From the NCBI GenBank assembly GCA_035760645.1, contig DASTSO010000136.1:1-64000 (forward strand): a stretch of DNA of 64,000 nucleotides, written 5' to 3'. The translations under genes and the position numbers were made by a program. Source of the DNA: DASSTY01 sp035760645 (GTDB lineage Bacteria; Gemmatimonadota; Gemmatimonadetes; Gemmatimonadales; GWC2-71-9). The notes beneath the pieces are model-generated. The model was not told where the DNA came from, searched no databases, and was given only the letters and a program-made list of their open reading frames with translations. Shown here piece after piece: positions 28,243 through 35,816 of the stretch (position 1 is its first letter; each line of letters opens with the position of its first letter).

Positions 28243-28290
28243 CGCAAAACCGGGGGTCGGCCAGTGGCCGACCCCCGGTGGTGTTTTGCG
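28243..28290. terminator. Bidirectional terminator
   Basis: Inner arms ccgggggtcggcca and tggccgacccccgg (14 bp), extended by an outer pair gcaaaac/gttttgc, so both strands have T runs after the stem. It lies between the convergent acyl-CoA dehydrogenase and Gly-rich genes. Confidence 0.85.
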
Positions 28291-28315
28291 AAGAGTGTGG
28301 CGTTCCGTCCGCCCG

Positions 28316-28528
28316 TTACATCCCGCCGCTACGGCCACCGCCGCTGCCGCCGCCGCTGCTGCCGCCACCGCCGCCGCCGCCGGTACGTCCGGCGCCGCCC
28401 TGCTGCGAGCCGCCCTGCTGCGAGCCGCCGCCGGTGCGTCCGGCGCCGCCCTGCTGCCCGCCGCCCATGTCGCGGTCACGGTTCGAGCCACCACCCGTGC
28501 CGCCCTGGCGGTTCGTCTGATCGGCCAT
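28316..28528 (-). CDS. Small Gly/Ser/Gln/Arg-rich disordered protein
   Basis: 70 aa, nearly all Gly, Ser, Gln, Arg and Thr, with repeats such as GGAGRTGGG and GGSQQGG and ending RSGGM. The DNA has matching direct repeats. ATG 28528 is chosen because GGAGGG lies just upstream; a longer frame to 28549 exists. A convergent terminator and the strong ribosome site argue that it is expressed. I do not recognise a family. Low complexity in GC-rich DNA makes chance coding possible. Confidence 0.5.
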   Translation of the reverse strand: MADQTNRQGGTGGGSNRDRDMGGGQQGGAGRTGGGSQQGGSQQGGAGRTGGGGGGGSSGGGSGGGRSGGM

Positions 28529-28620
28529 ACGTCCCTCCGTTCGTTGCATTGCTGGACCTGCTACTGCGTACTCCCTGGAATCGCAGCCCGTCGCGCCGGC
28601 TGCGTGGGAACTGTCTGCGT

Positions 28621-28656
28621 CCTGCGGTACTGCCTACGGTACTGCCTGCGGTACTG
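28621..28656. repeat. 12-bp tandem repeat, three copies
   Basis: Units cctgcggtactg, cctacggtactg and cctgcggtactg in a row. They lie in the 238-base gap 28529-28766 upstream of the leftward Gly-rich gene, which otherwise shows no gene I can support. Confidence 0.7.
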
Positions 28657-28766
28657 CCGGAGCCGCGACCCGCGCGCACGCACCTCGTATCGGCGAACCA
28701 CGCACGGCTCGCAGCTCCCAGCCGCTCCGGCCACTGCCCGGACCGGCCGTCCTCTCCGCCGCCGGT

Positions 28767-29183
28767 TCAGCGCTGCGGCGAGCTCGTGGTGCCCGTGGTA
28801 CCGGTGCTGCCCGTGGAGCTCGTGCTCCCCGGCGTGCGCGTCGTGTCGCTCCGGCTCGTCGAGTCGCTCCAGCGCGACGAGTCGGTCTGCACCGCGGTCG
28901 CGCTGTCGGCCTGGCGCTGCCGGATTTCGCTGTCGGGCAGGTTGCCGCCCCGCTGCACGGAGTTCATGTGGATCGTGTCGCGCGACATGCGCACGGTGTC
29001 GCTCGTCATGCTGCTGTCGCGGATCACGGTCGTGTCGCGCGCCAGCGTGTCCCGGCCCATCCCTTCGTAGCCGGCGGTGTTCGTCTCGCCTGCCGAATTC
29101 GAGGCGCAGGCCAGTGCGGTCGAGAGCGCGAGAAGCCCGACGAGGCGGATGCCGGCGTTGGGCCGGTCGAACAGGTGCCGCAT
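28767..29183 (-). CDS. Secreted Ser/Thr/Asp-rich protein
   Basis: 138 aa. An N-terminal signal sequence ends near ALACAS (residue 24-26; an imperfect lipobox). The mature chain is dominated by Ser, Thr, Asp and Arg with motifs RDTT, RDSS and a tail of Gly-Ser-Thr repeats (SSTGSTGTTGTTSS). Probably disordered and extracytoplasmic. ATG 29183 has GGAGG 5 bases upstream, which outweighs longer starts up to 29279. No function can be assigned. Confidence 0.6.
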   Translation of the reverse strand: MRHLFDRPNAGIRLVGLLALSTALACASNSAGETNTAGYEGMGRDTLARDTTVIRDSSMTSDTVRMSRDTIHMNSVQRGGNLPDSEIRQRQADSATAVQTDSSRWSDSTSRSDTTRTPGSTSSTGSTGTTGTTSSPQR

Positions 29184-29306
29184 GAATCCTCCACCCTGCT
29201 GGTCCATCATGGGCCGGGTCGCGGCGGGGCTCCTACGCGAATCGAGGATCGGAGGCCACCGGGCCGGCGCGGACGGCAATCATACCCGCCACCGGGGGTC
29301 CCAACT

Positions 29307-29320
29307 GTGACAGCTGTCAC
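29307..29320. promoter_or_regulatory. 14-bp perfect palindrome in a divergent gap
   Basis: gtgacagctgtcac lies in the 355-base gap (29184-29538) between the divergent Ser/Thr-rich and DacB genes, about 125 bases from the first start and 220 from the second. It has the form of a dimeric regulator site; the regulator is unknown. The rest of the gap shows no gene or clear promoter. Confidence 0.4.
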
Positions 29321-29538
29321 CGCGCGGAGGCGATCATGCTCCTCCGATGGAGGGTGAGCGCGGGCCTCGCTCGCGGGCCTGCTTCTTGCCTTGATTTGGG
29401 GGGCGCGGGCACGGACCGGCTGTTCGAAACTCGACGGGTGCCGGAACTTCGTACCCTGATGTACGTTCTGCATTCATAGCCACACCGTTCCAGAGCCGCC
29501 CGGCGCCGCGCCGCCCGGACGGTGCACGACACGCAGCG

Positions 29539-31194
29539 ATGGGTGATTCGGTGCCTCTTTTCGTCTCCCACCGGCCACGACGGCGGGCCGGTTTCGTTTC
29601 TGCCCTGCTGGTCACGGGACTGCTGGCCGGCTCCGCCGGCCGGCCGCGCCCCGCCATGGCCCAGGATGCCCCAGTCGCGCCCCCCGAGGGCGCGGCGGCC
29701 GAAGGCACGGCCGGACCCGAGAGCGTCGGCGAGGCGAGCTGGCTCGCGAGCCAGCTCTCGCAGTGGTACGCCGGGGCCGCTCGGGTCGCGCCGGGCACCT
29801 GGGGGATCGCGGTGGCCGACCAGTCCGGGAAGATCCTCTGGGAGGTCAACAAGGACCGGCCGCTCACACCGGCCTCGACGGTGAAGCTGCTCACCACGGG
29901 CTTCGCCCGCAGCGTGCTGGGGGGCGACGCCCGGCGGCCGACCCGCGTGGTCGGCACCGGCAGGCTCGACCCCGCCACCGGAGCCTGGCTCGGCACCTGG
30001 TCGCTCCAGGTGAACGGCGACGTGACCCTGGAGCGCGCCGAGGGCTCGGGCCCCACGCTCTTCGATCTCGCCCAGCAGCTCCGGACCGCCGGGGTGCGCC
30101 GGCTCAGCGGCCCCTTCCAGGTGACCAGCGCCGACGGCCCGGCGGTGGACGCCTATCCCTCGGTCTGGTCGGCGCGGCACCGCGGCCGGCTCTTCGCGCC
30201 GCCGATCGGGCCGGTGGCGATCAACGAGAACGTGGTCTGGATGACGATCGCGCCGGGCGCGAAGGTGGGCAGCCGGGCGCGGCTGGTGGCGGCCTCGCCC
30301 GACGGCGTGAGCTCGCTCGTCTCGGTGAAGGCGACGACCCGCCGGGGCCGGCGCACCGACCTGCGGCTGCTCGCGCGCAAGGACGGCGGCTGGGTCGTGA
30401 CGGGCCACGTCGGCGTCCGGGGCGGCCCGCGGCGGCTCACGGCCGTGGCGGCGAACCCCAAGGCGGTGCTCGAGGCGGCCTGGACCACCGCGCTCCGCCG
30501 CGCGGGGATCGCCTGGACGCCGAAGAGCGTCGCCGCGCCGAAGCACGCCGCGGAGCCGCGGGTACTGGCCGAGGTGACGAGCCCGCCGTTCGATTCGGTG
30601 GCGAGCGAGGTCAACCGCCGCAGCCTCAACATCGGGGCCGAGCTGCTGCTGCGCTGGGCGGCGGGGCCCTCGAACGCCGCGGCGCAACTCGCCGACCACG
30701 TCCGCACCGTGACGGGCGATCCCGAGGCGGCGCACCTCGTCGACGGCAGCGGGCTCTCGGGCGAGGACCGGGTGAAGCCGTCGGCGTTCATCGCCTATCT
30801 GGCGAAGTTCCCGACGCTGCCCGCGGGGCGGAACTTCCCGCAGCTGCTGCCGGCCAACGGCACCGGCACGCTGCGGCGGCTCAACAGCGGCTTCCCCGGC
30901 TCCGGCGTGGTGCGCGCCAAGACGGGCACGCTCAACAACGTCTCCACCGTGGTCGGCTATCTGGGCCGCCCCGAGGGCACGCTCCTCGTCTCGCTCATGT
31001 ACAACGGGAGTCGCCCCTGGATGGCGCGTCAGGAGCAGTGGAAGCTCTTCCGCGTCCTCGGCGCCGACGGCGTCGTGATCCCGAGCGACACCACCGAGGC
31101 GCCCGACGCGCAGCTCGGCGGCGACGGCGATCCGGTGAGCGCGCCGCCCAAGTGGTGGCCGACCCCCGCCGACTCGGCGAGCGCGAGCCACTGA
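29539..31194 (+). CDS. dacB: D-alanyl-D-alanine carboxypeptidase/endopeptidase (PBP4, S13)
   Basis: 551-aa periplasmic peptidoglycan hydrolase of the DacB family. The three penicillin-binding motifs are in order: SxxK as STVK at 113-116, SxN as SLN near 363, and KTG near 461 (RAKTGTLNN). The large insert between motifs one and two is typical of S13. A signal peptide ends near AMAQ (about 41). The C-terminal 40 residues are Pro/Asp/Ser-rich. No strong ribosome site precedes ATG 29539. Its terminator is the palindrome at 31233-31270. Confidence 0.93.
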   Translation: MGDSVPLFVSHRPRRRAGFVSALLVTGLLAGSAGRPRPAMAQDAPVAPPEGAAAEGTAGPESVGEASWLASQLSQWYAGAARVAPGTWGIAVADQSGKILWEVNKDRPLTPASTVKLLTTGFARSVLGGDARRPTRVVGTGRLDPATGAWLGTWSLQVNGDVTLERAEGSGPTLFDLAQQLRTAGVRRLSGPFQVTSADGPAVDAYPSVWSARHRGRLFAPPIGPVAINENVVWMTIAPGAKVGSRARLVAASPDGVSSLVSVKATTRRGRRTDLRLLARKDGGWVVTGHVGVRGGPRRLTAVAANPKAVLEAAWTTALRRAGIAWTPKSVAAPKHAAEPRVLAEVTSPPFDSVASEVNRRSLNIGAELLLRWAAGPSNAAAQLADHVRTVTGDPEAAHLVDGSGLSGEDRVKPSAFIAYLAKFPTLPAGRNFPQLLPANGTGTLRRLNSGFPGSGVVRAKTGTLNNVSTVVGYLGRPEGTLLVSLMYNGSRPWMARQEQWKLFRVLGADGVVIPSDTTEAPDAQLGGDGDPVSAPPKWWPTPADSASASH

Positions 31195-31232
31195 GGGCCG
31201 CGGCGCCGGCGGCGCGCCGGCGGACGACATGC

Positions 31233-31270
31233 ACGAGGGGCCCGGGATGCGAGCATCCCGGGCCCCTCGT
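31233..31270. terminator. Bidirectional terminator (18-bp perfect stem)
   Basis: Arms acgaggggcccgggatgc and gcatcccgggcccctcgt with a 2-base centre, between the convergent dacB and small membrane protein genes. No T run on either side. Confidence 0.7.
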
Positions 31271-31293
31271 CACATGCGGGAGGTAGCGCGCGG

Positions 31294-31446
31294 TCAGTCG
31301 ATCGGCCGGCGGCCCTGGATGACGCGGATGAGGACGAGGGCGATCGCGATCACGAGCAGGATGTGGATGAAGCCGCCCACCGTCGTCCCGGAGACGACGC
31401 CGAGGAGCCAGAGCACCAGCAGGATCACGAAGATCGTCCAGAGCAT
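31294..31446 (-). CDS. lmo0937-type (DUF5670-like) small membrane protein
   Basis: 50 aa, almost entirely two membrane helices (MLWTIFVILLVLWLLG and FIHILLVIAIALVLIRVI) ending in a basic tail QGRRPID. This is the layout of the widespread lmo0937 family, function unknown. ATG 31446 has GGGAGG a few bases upstream; longer frames add an unrelated tail. Confidence 0.85.
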   Translation of the reverse strand: MLWTIFVILLVLWLLGVVSGTTVGGFIHILLVIAIALVLIRVIQGRRPID

Positions 31447-31603
31447 ATCGCCTCCCGAGTAGTCCGCAGTGAGACCCGCACTGGGCAGAGCCCGGCGCCA
31501 CGGCGCCGCGCCGCCCGACCGACCTGCAGGCACGTTACCGGCCGGGCGCGGCGAGCGGCGGTGACGACGGTCACGGGTGGTGCGCGCGCGTGGCGCGCGG
31601 GTG

Positions 31604-31633
31604 TTGCGACCGTCGCCGGGAGCGCTCTAGCTT
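31604..31633 (+). promoter_or_regulatory. Promoter of a leaderless gene
   Basis: TTGCGA at 31604-31609 and TAGCTT at 31628-31633, 18-base spacer, with the ATG only 5 bases after the -10 and no ribosome site. It has the same -35 word and spacer as the copper-type promoter at 14055. Confidence 0.5.
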
Positions 31634-31638
31634 GACGC

Positions 31639-32088
31639 ATGGGCACCCCGATTCCGCCGGTTCCGCGGCCACCGCGCCGTGGCTCGCCGAGTCTGAGCGC
31701 GCGCCTCGTCCACGGGGCGATCGTCGCGGGCGTCCTGGTCTTTTTCATCCTCGCGGGCGTCGTCGGCGAGCGTGCGGGGCGGCCCGCCTGGGCCGTGCCC
31801 GAGCGCAAGGTGCTCTACCTCCTCCTCTTCGCCGTGACGGTGGGAATGTTCGCCGCGGCGACCTTCTTCGCCGGCCGGCTCCCGCCGCGCGGGGCCGAGC
31901 CCGAGGACGTCTGGTGGCGCCGCGCGCTGCCGCGCGTGGTGCTCGTCTGGGCGCTGGTCGAGGGGCCGACGCTCCTCGGCGTCGTCGCCTATCTCCTCAC
32001 GCGCGACTTCCGCACCCTCATCGCGACGCTCGCGGGCCTGGTCCTCTTCTTCCACTTCTCGCCCGGTCGCCTCGTGGGGCGCCCCTGA
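31639..32088 (+). CDS. Four-helix integral membrane protein, unknown
   Basis: 149 aa, four hydrophobic segments (about 25-43, 60-78, 98-117, 125-140) after a Pro/Arg-rich N-terminus. No family recognised. It stands alone between an intergenic stretch and the M42 peptidase leader. The promoter position suggests a leaderless transcript. Confidence 0.6.
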   Translation: MGTPIPPVPRPPRRGSPSLSARLVHGAIVAGVLVFFILAGVVGERAGRPAWAVPERKVLYLLLFAVTVGMFAAATFFAGRLPPRGAEPEDVWWRRALPRVVLVWALVEGPTLLGVVAYLLTRDFRTLIATLAGLVLFFHFSPGRLVGRP

Positions 32089-32098
32089 GCGCCGCGCG

Positions 32099-32195
32099 GC
32101 CGTAAGGCACCGGGCCGGGCGGGCGCCGCGGGAGAGTCCCCGGGTGGAGTGTCCCCGGGTCTGGACAACCCGCCCCGCGGACGCGACCTTACGGC
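32099..32195 (+). other. Possible structured leader before the M42 peptidase gene
   Basis: Outer arms gccgtaagg (32099-32107) and ccttacggc (32187-32195) enclose an inner ccgcggg/cccgcgg pair and a direct repeat tccccgggt. The nested pairing over about 97 bases suggests an RNA structure in the 160-base gap, ending 53 bases before the ATG. No known riboswitch is recognised. Confidence 0.35.
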
Positions 32196-32248
32196 TCCAC
32201 TCCGCACCATCATCGCCCCTTTTGCCCACGGCCCCGACCGCGACACGC

Positions 32249-33322
32249 ATGCAGCCGGACTCGCTCTCCTTCCTCAAGCGTCTCCTCGACGCGCCCGGCC
32301 CCTCGGGCTCCGAAACTCGTCCGGCGCGTCTCTGGCGCGCGGAGGCCGAGCGGTTCGCCGACCGCGTCTCGGCCGACGTCGGCGGCAACTCCCTCGCCAC
32401 CCTCAACCCCGACGGCCGCCCGCGCCTCATGTTCGCCGGGCACATCGACGAGATCGGGGTGATGGTCAGCTACATCGACGACGACGGCTTCTGCCACTTC
32501 GAGACGATCGGCGGGTGGGACACGCAGGTCTTCGTGGGCCAGCGCGTGGTGCTGCTGGGCCGCGACGCGCTCGTGCCCGGCGTCGTCGGCAAGCGCGCCA
32601 TCCACCTGATGGAGAAGGAGGAGCGCGAGAAGGTGAGCCGCGCCGAGGACCTCTGGATCGACGTCGGCGCACGCTCGCGCGACGAGGTCCTGGCGCTCGG
32701 GCTGCGGATCGGCGACTCGGGGGTGCTGGGCTCGACGGTGCAGGAGTTCGCCAACGGCCGCATCGTGAGCCGCAGTCTCGACAACCGGATGGGCGCGTTC
32801 GTCGTGCTCGAGGCGCTGCGGCTGCTCGCCCAGGACCGGCCCGAGGGGATGGTCACCGCGGTGGCGACGACCCAGGAAGAGATCGCCTGGCAGACGGGCG
32901 GCGGCGCGCGCACCACGGCGGTGACGCTCGAGGCGGAGGTGGCGATCGTCGTCGACGTCACGCACGCCACCGACTATCCCGGCATGCAGAAGCACCGGCA
33001 CGGCGACGTGAAGCTGGGCGGCGGCCCCGTGCTCTCGCGCGGCTCGGCGGTGAATCCCGTGGTGCTCGAGCTCCTCGTCGAGGCGGCCGAGGCGGAGGGG
33101 ATCCCCTACACGCTGCAGGCCGCGCCGAAGCACACCGGCACCGACGCCGACTCGATCTACACCGCGCACCGCGGCGTCGCCACCGGCCTGGTCTCGGTCC
33201 CCAACCGTTACATGCACAGCCCGAGCGAGATGGTCGACCTCGGCGACCTCGAGCGCGCCGCGCAGCTGCTCGCCGCCTTCGCGCGGCGGGTCACGACGAA
33301 GACGGATTTCGTGCCGCGCTAG
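32249..33322 (+). CDS. M42 family aminopeptidase
   Basis: 357-aa metallo-aminopeptidase related to glutamyl aminopeptidase/FrvX, forming large oligomers in the cytoplasm. Metal and catalytic residues fit AGHIDEIG (His and Asp, about 63-65), SLDNRMG (bridging Asp), TQEE (catalytic Glu then ligand), VDVTHATD and the late HSPSEM (His). Length is typical. ATG 32249 follows a 160-base gap; no strong ribosome site is seen. Confidence 0.92.
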   Translation: MQPDSLSFLKRLLDAPGPSGSETRPARLWRAEAERFADRVSADVGGNSLATLNPDGRPRLMFAGHIDEIGVMVSYIDDDGFCHFETIGGWDTQVFVGQRVVLLGRDALVPGVVGKRAIHLMEKEEREKVSRAEDLWIDVGARSRDEVLALGLRIGDSGVLGSTVQEFANGRIVSRSLDNRMGAFVVLEALRLLAQDRPEGMVTAVATTQEEIAWQTGGGARTTAVTLEAEVAIVVDVTHATDYPGMQKHRHGDVKLGGGPVLSRGSAVNPVVLELLVEAAEAEGIPYTLQAAPKHTGTDADSIYTAHRGVATGLVSVPNRYMHSPSEMVDLGDLERAAQLLAAFARRVTTKTDFVPR

Positions 33323-33332
33323 ACGGGCAGGA

Positions 33333-33450
33333 AGGCGGTCGAGGCGGTCGGGTCCCTCCGCTCGCGCAAACCCTCCGGTGCTCACCACGAGCACCGGAGG
33401 GTTCGTACTTCATCGGCGTTCCCTGACCGCCCTCGACCGCCCTCGACCGC
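33333..33450. repeat. Nested repeat element B3 (variant unit)
   Basis: Left arm has two aggcggtcg units (33333-33350); right arm has three cgaccgccct-type units (about 33422-33450). The central hairpin is the next feature. It fills the gap between the convergent M42 and HEAT genes. The unit differs from other elements but the architecture is the same. Confidence 0.75.
33369..33403. terminator. Terminator hairpin inside element B3
   Basis: Perfect 15-bp arms aaccctccggtgctc and gagcaccggagggtt around a 5-base loop, between convergent genes. The core cctccggtg is shared with hairpins B5 and, in part, B1. Confidence 0.75.
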
Positions 33451-34935
33451 CTACAGCCCCACGCCGCGCCGCGCCGCCGCCCGCACCTCCGCATCGGCGT
33501 CGGTGAGCAGCGCCTGGAGCGCGGCCGCCGACTGCGCGGTGCCGGCGGCGGCGAGGGCCTCGACGGCCTGGAGGCGGAGGGCGACGGGCTTGCGATGAAA
33601 GACGCGGCCGCCGGGAGCGGCGATCCGCGCGAGCGCCTGCACCGCCTCGGGGGTGGCGATGCGGCTCAGCGCGAAGAGGATCTCGCGCTGCAGCTCGGGA
33701 TCGCTCTCCTCGTCGAGGCGGAGGCTGAGCGGCATCGCGAGGCCGCGGGCGCGCCAGCCCTCGAGGCCGCGCACCGCCTGCAGGCGCACCGCGAGGGCCG
33801 GGTCGCGCAGCGCCTGGCCGAGCGGCTCGATCGTGGCGGGCGTGCCGATCTTGGCGAGCGCGCCGGCGACGGCGCGCCGCACCCGCTCGTCCGGGTGCGC
33901 CACCTGGCGCGCGAGGGCGGGCACCGCGGCCTCCAGCCGCAGATCGCCGCAGAGGTCGGCGACGTTGCGCACCACGTACCACTCGTCCCGCGCGAGCATC
34001 GCGACGAAGAGGGTCGTCCCCTCCGTCATCTCGCGCAGCGCGTTGTAGTAGCTGCGCCGCGCGTCCATGGTGTCCGCGTCGGCGAGGAAGCCGAGGAGCG
34101 CGTCGGTCGCGTCGGCGCCGAGGCGGCGAAGCACGAGCAGCGCGGCGGCGCGATGCGGCGCGTCGGTGACGAGGCGGGCCACGGCGAGCAGCGTCGCGCG
34201 CGGAAAGATGCGGCGGAGCGCCACCGGATAGTCGCGCCCCGCGGTGCGCCCGCCCGCCGCGGCTTCGGCCTCGACGAGGGCCACGGCGAGGCGGAGCACC
34301 TCCTCCCATGCGCCCGCGGCCGCGGCGCGATCGACGGCACCGACCACCGTCTGCAGGAGCTGCGGGAGCGCGGGATCGGCCGGATCGGCGGCGAGGCGCG
34401 CGAGCACCGCGTCGAGGTCCGTGGGCGGCGCCGCGCCGGGGTCGAGTTGCGCGTCCATCGCGGCCGACTGGAAGCCGTCGGGCCGCGCCCCGGGCGGAGG
34501 CGGCGCGGCGGGGCGAAGCCGGACGCCCGCGCCGGCCGCGTCGTGGATGCTCTCGGTCAGCTCGTGCAGCGAGCGGAAGGTGCCGCGCGGCGCGGCGAGC
34601 GCGCGCAGCAGGGCGAGCAGCGCCGCGTCGGTCGCGTCCGCCGCGACGTGCACCTCGCCCACGCCGTGCATGCGGAGCTGCTCGCGCAGCTGGGCGACGC
34701 CGGGGGCACCCGGAGCCACCGCCTCGCCGCCGATCGTGAGGCCCGCCGCGGCGGCCGCGCCGGCCCCGGTCGCGCCGGACTCGACGACGAGGTCGAGCGC
34801 GCCGCCCGCCCGCGCGGCGAGCTGCGCGCGCAACGCGCGGAACGCCTCCGCCTGCCGCTCCGCCTCCCCGGGACGGTCGCGGAAGAGGAAGAGCGCGGCG
34901 GCGAGCGTGGCGACGACGTCCTCGGCGGTGCTCAT
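33451..34935 (-). CDS. HEAT-repeat protein coupled to an ECF transporter
   Basis: 494 aa. The C-terminal 250 residues show consecutive HEAT/PBS-like helical repeats (DERVRRAVAGALAKIGTPATIEPLGQAL, then DPALAVRLQAVRGLEGW and so on). The N-terminal 150 residues are Ala-rich with a Pro-rich linker near 145. No membrane segment. The ATG at 34935 overlaps the stop of the ATPase gene (ATGA), so it is translated with the transporter. HEAT repeats bind proteins; a role with the transporter is only inferred from coupling. Confidence 0.85.
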   Translation of the reverse strand: MSTAEDVVATLAAALFLFRDRPGEAERQAEAFRALRAQLAARAGGALDLVVESGATGAGAAAAAGLTIGGEAVAPGAPGVAQLREQLRMHGVGEVHVAADATDAALLALLRALAAPRGTFRSLHELTESIHDAAGAGVRLRPAAPPPPGARPDGFQSAAMDAQLDPGAAPPTDLDAVLARLAADPADPALPQLLQTVVGAVDRAAAAGAWEEVLRLAVALVEAEAAAGGRTAGRDYPVALRRIFPRATLLAVARLVTDAPHRAAALLVLRRLGADATDALLGFLADADTMDARRSYYNALREMTEGTTLFVAMLARDEWYVVRNVADLCGDLRLEAAVPALARQVAHPDERVRRAVAGALAKIGTPATIEPLGQALRDPALAVRLQAVRGLEGWRARGLAMPLSLRLDEESDPELQREILFALSRIATPEAVQALARIAAPGGRVFHRKPVALRLQAVEALAAAGTAQSAAALQALLTDADAEVRAAARRGVGL

Positions 34936-35816
34936 GAGGACGGGAACTTATCGCGCGCGTCCGCGGCCCGGCAACGCTCGGCGAGCTCGCGCGCGACGTC
35001 GGCGAGCCGAAGCGAGGCGCTCGCGAGCCCGAGCCGGCGGGCGACCTCGGCGGCGGGCGGGAGCGGCAGCGCGGCGGGATCGCTCCCCAGCACCGCGTCG
35101 AGCGGCGCGTCGCGCACGATGCGGCCGTGCGCGAGCAGCACCCCGCGCTCGAGCGCCTCCACCGCGAAGCCCGGGTCGTGCGTCACCGCGAGGACCGCGA
35201 CTCCCGAGGCGCGCACGGCGCGCACGGCGCGCTCGACGAGCCCGCGGCCCACGCGGTCGAGCCCCGCGGTGGGCTCGTCGAGCAGCAGCAGCCGGGGCTC
35301 GGCGGCCAGCGCCGCCGCGAGCGCGACGAGGCGGCGGCGCGGCACCGGCAGGTCGTAGGGATGCACGTCCGCCGAGGGCGCGAGGTCGAGGGCCGCGAGC
35401 ACCGCGTCCACGCGCGCGGCGACGCGCGCCTCGTCCCAGCCGAGCCGCCGCGGCCCGAAGGCGACCTCGGCGCGCACCGTGCGCTCGAAGAGCTGCGCCT
35501 CGGGCTGCTGGAAGAGATAGCCCGCGACGTCGGCGAGATCCTCGGGCGCCCGGCCGCGCGTCGCGCGGCCCGCCACCGTGACGGTGCCGCGCGCCGGGTG
35601 CAGGAGCGCCATGGCGAGCCGCGTGAGCGTCGTCTTGCCGGCACCGTTGGGGCCGAGGAGCGCGACGCCCTCGCCCGCGGCCATCTCGAGCGTGACGCCG
35701 TCGAGCGCGGGCGCGGGGGCGCCGGGATAGGCGAAGCCGACGCCCTCGAGACGGAGCACCGGCGCCGGGGCGTCGCGCCTGGCGTCGCGCGCCGTTTCGC
35801 GGACGACCTCGCTCAC
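34932..35816 (-). CDS. ecfA: ECF transporter ATPase with degenerate signature motif
   Basis: 294-aa ABC ATPase of a vitamin-type ECF transporter. Walker A GPNGAGKTT (about 52), Q-loop YLFQQPEAQLF, Walker B LLLLDEPTAGLD and the switch His in VTHD are intact. The signature LSGGQ is replaced: DLPVPRRRLVALA. Its ATP site must therefore use the partner's signature. GTG 35816 is chosen: it has GGAG 6 bases upstream and gives a GTGA overlap with the partner gene; ATG 35828 is the alternative. Confidence 0.88.
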   Translation of the reverse strand: MSEVVRETARDARRDAPAPVLRLEGVGFAYPGAPAPALDGVTLEMAAGEGVALLGPNGAGKTTLTRLAMALLHPARGTVTVAGRATRGRAPEDLADVAGYLFQQPEAQLFERTVRAEVAFGPRRLGWDEARVAARVDAVLAALDLAPSADVHPYDLPVPRRRLVALAAALAAEPRLLLLDEPTAGLDRVGRGLVERAVRAVRASGVAVLAVTHDPGFAVEALERGVLLAHGRIVRDAPLDAVLGSDPAALPLPPAAEVARRLGLASASLRLADVARELAERCRAADARDKFPSS

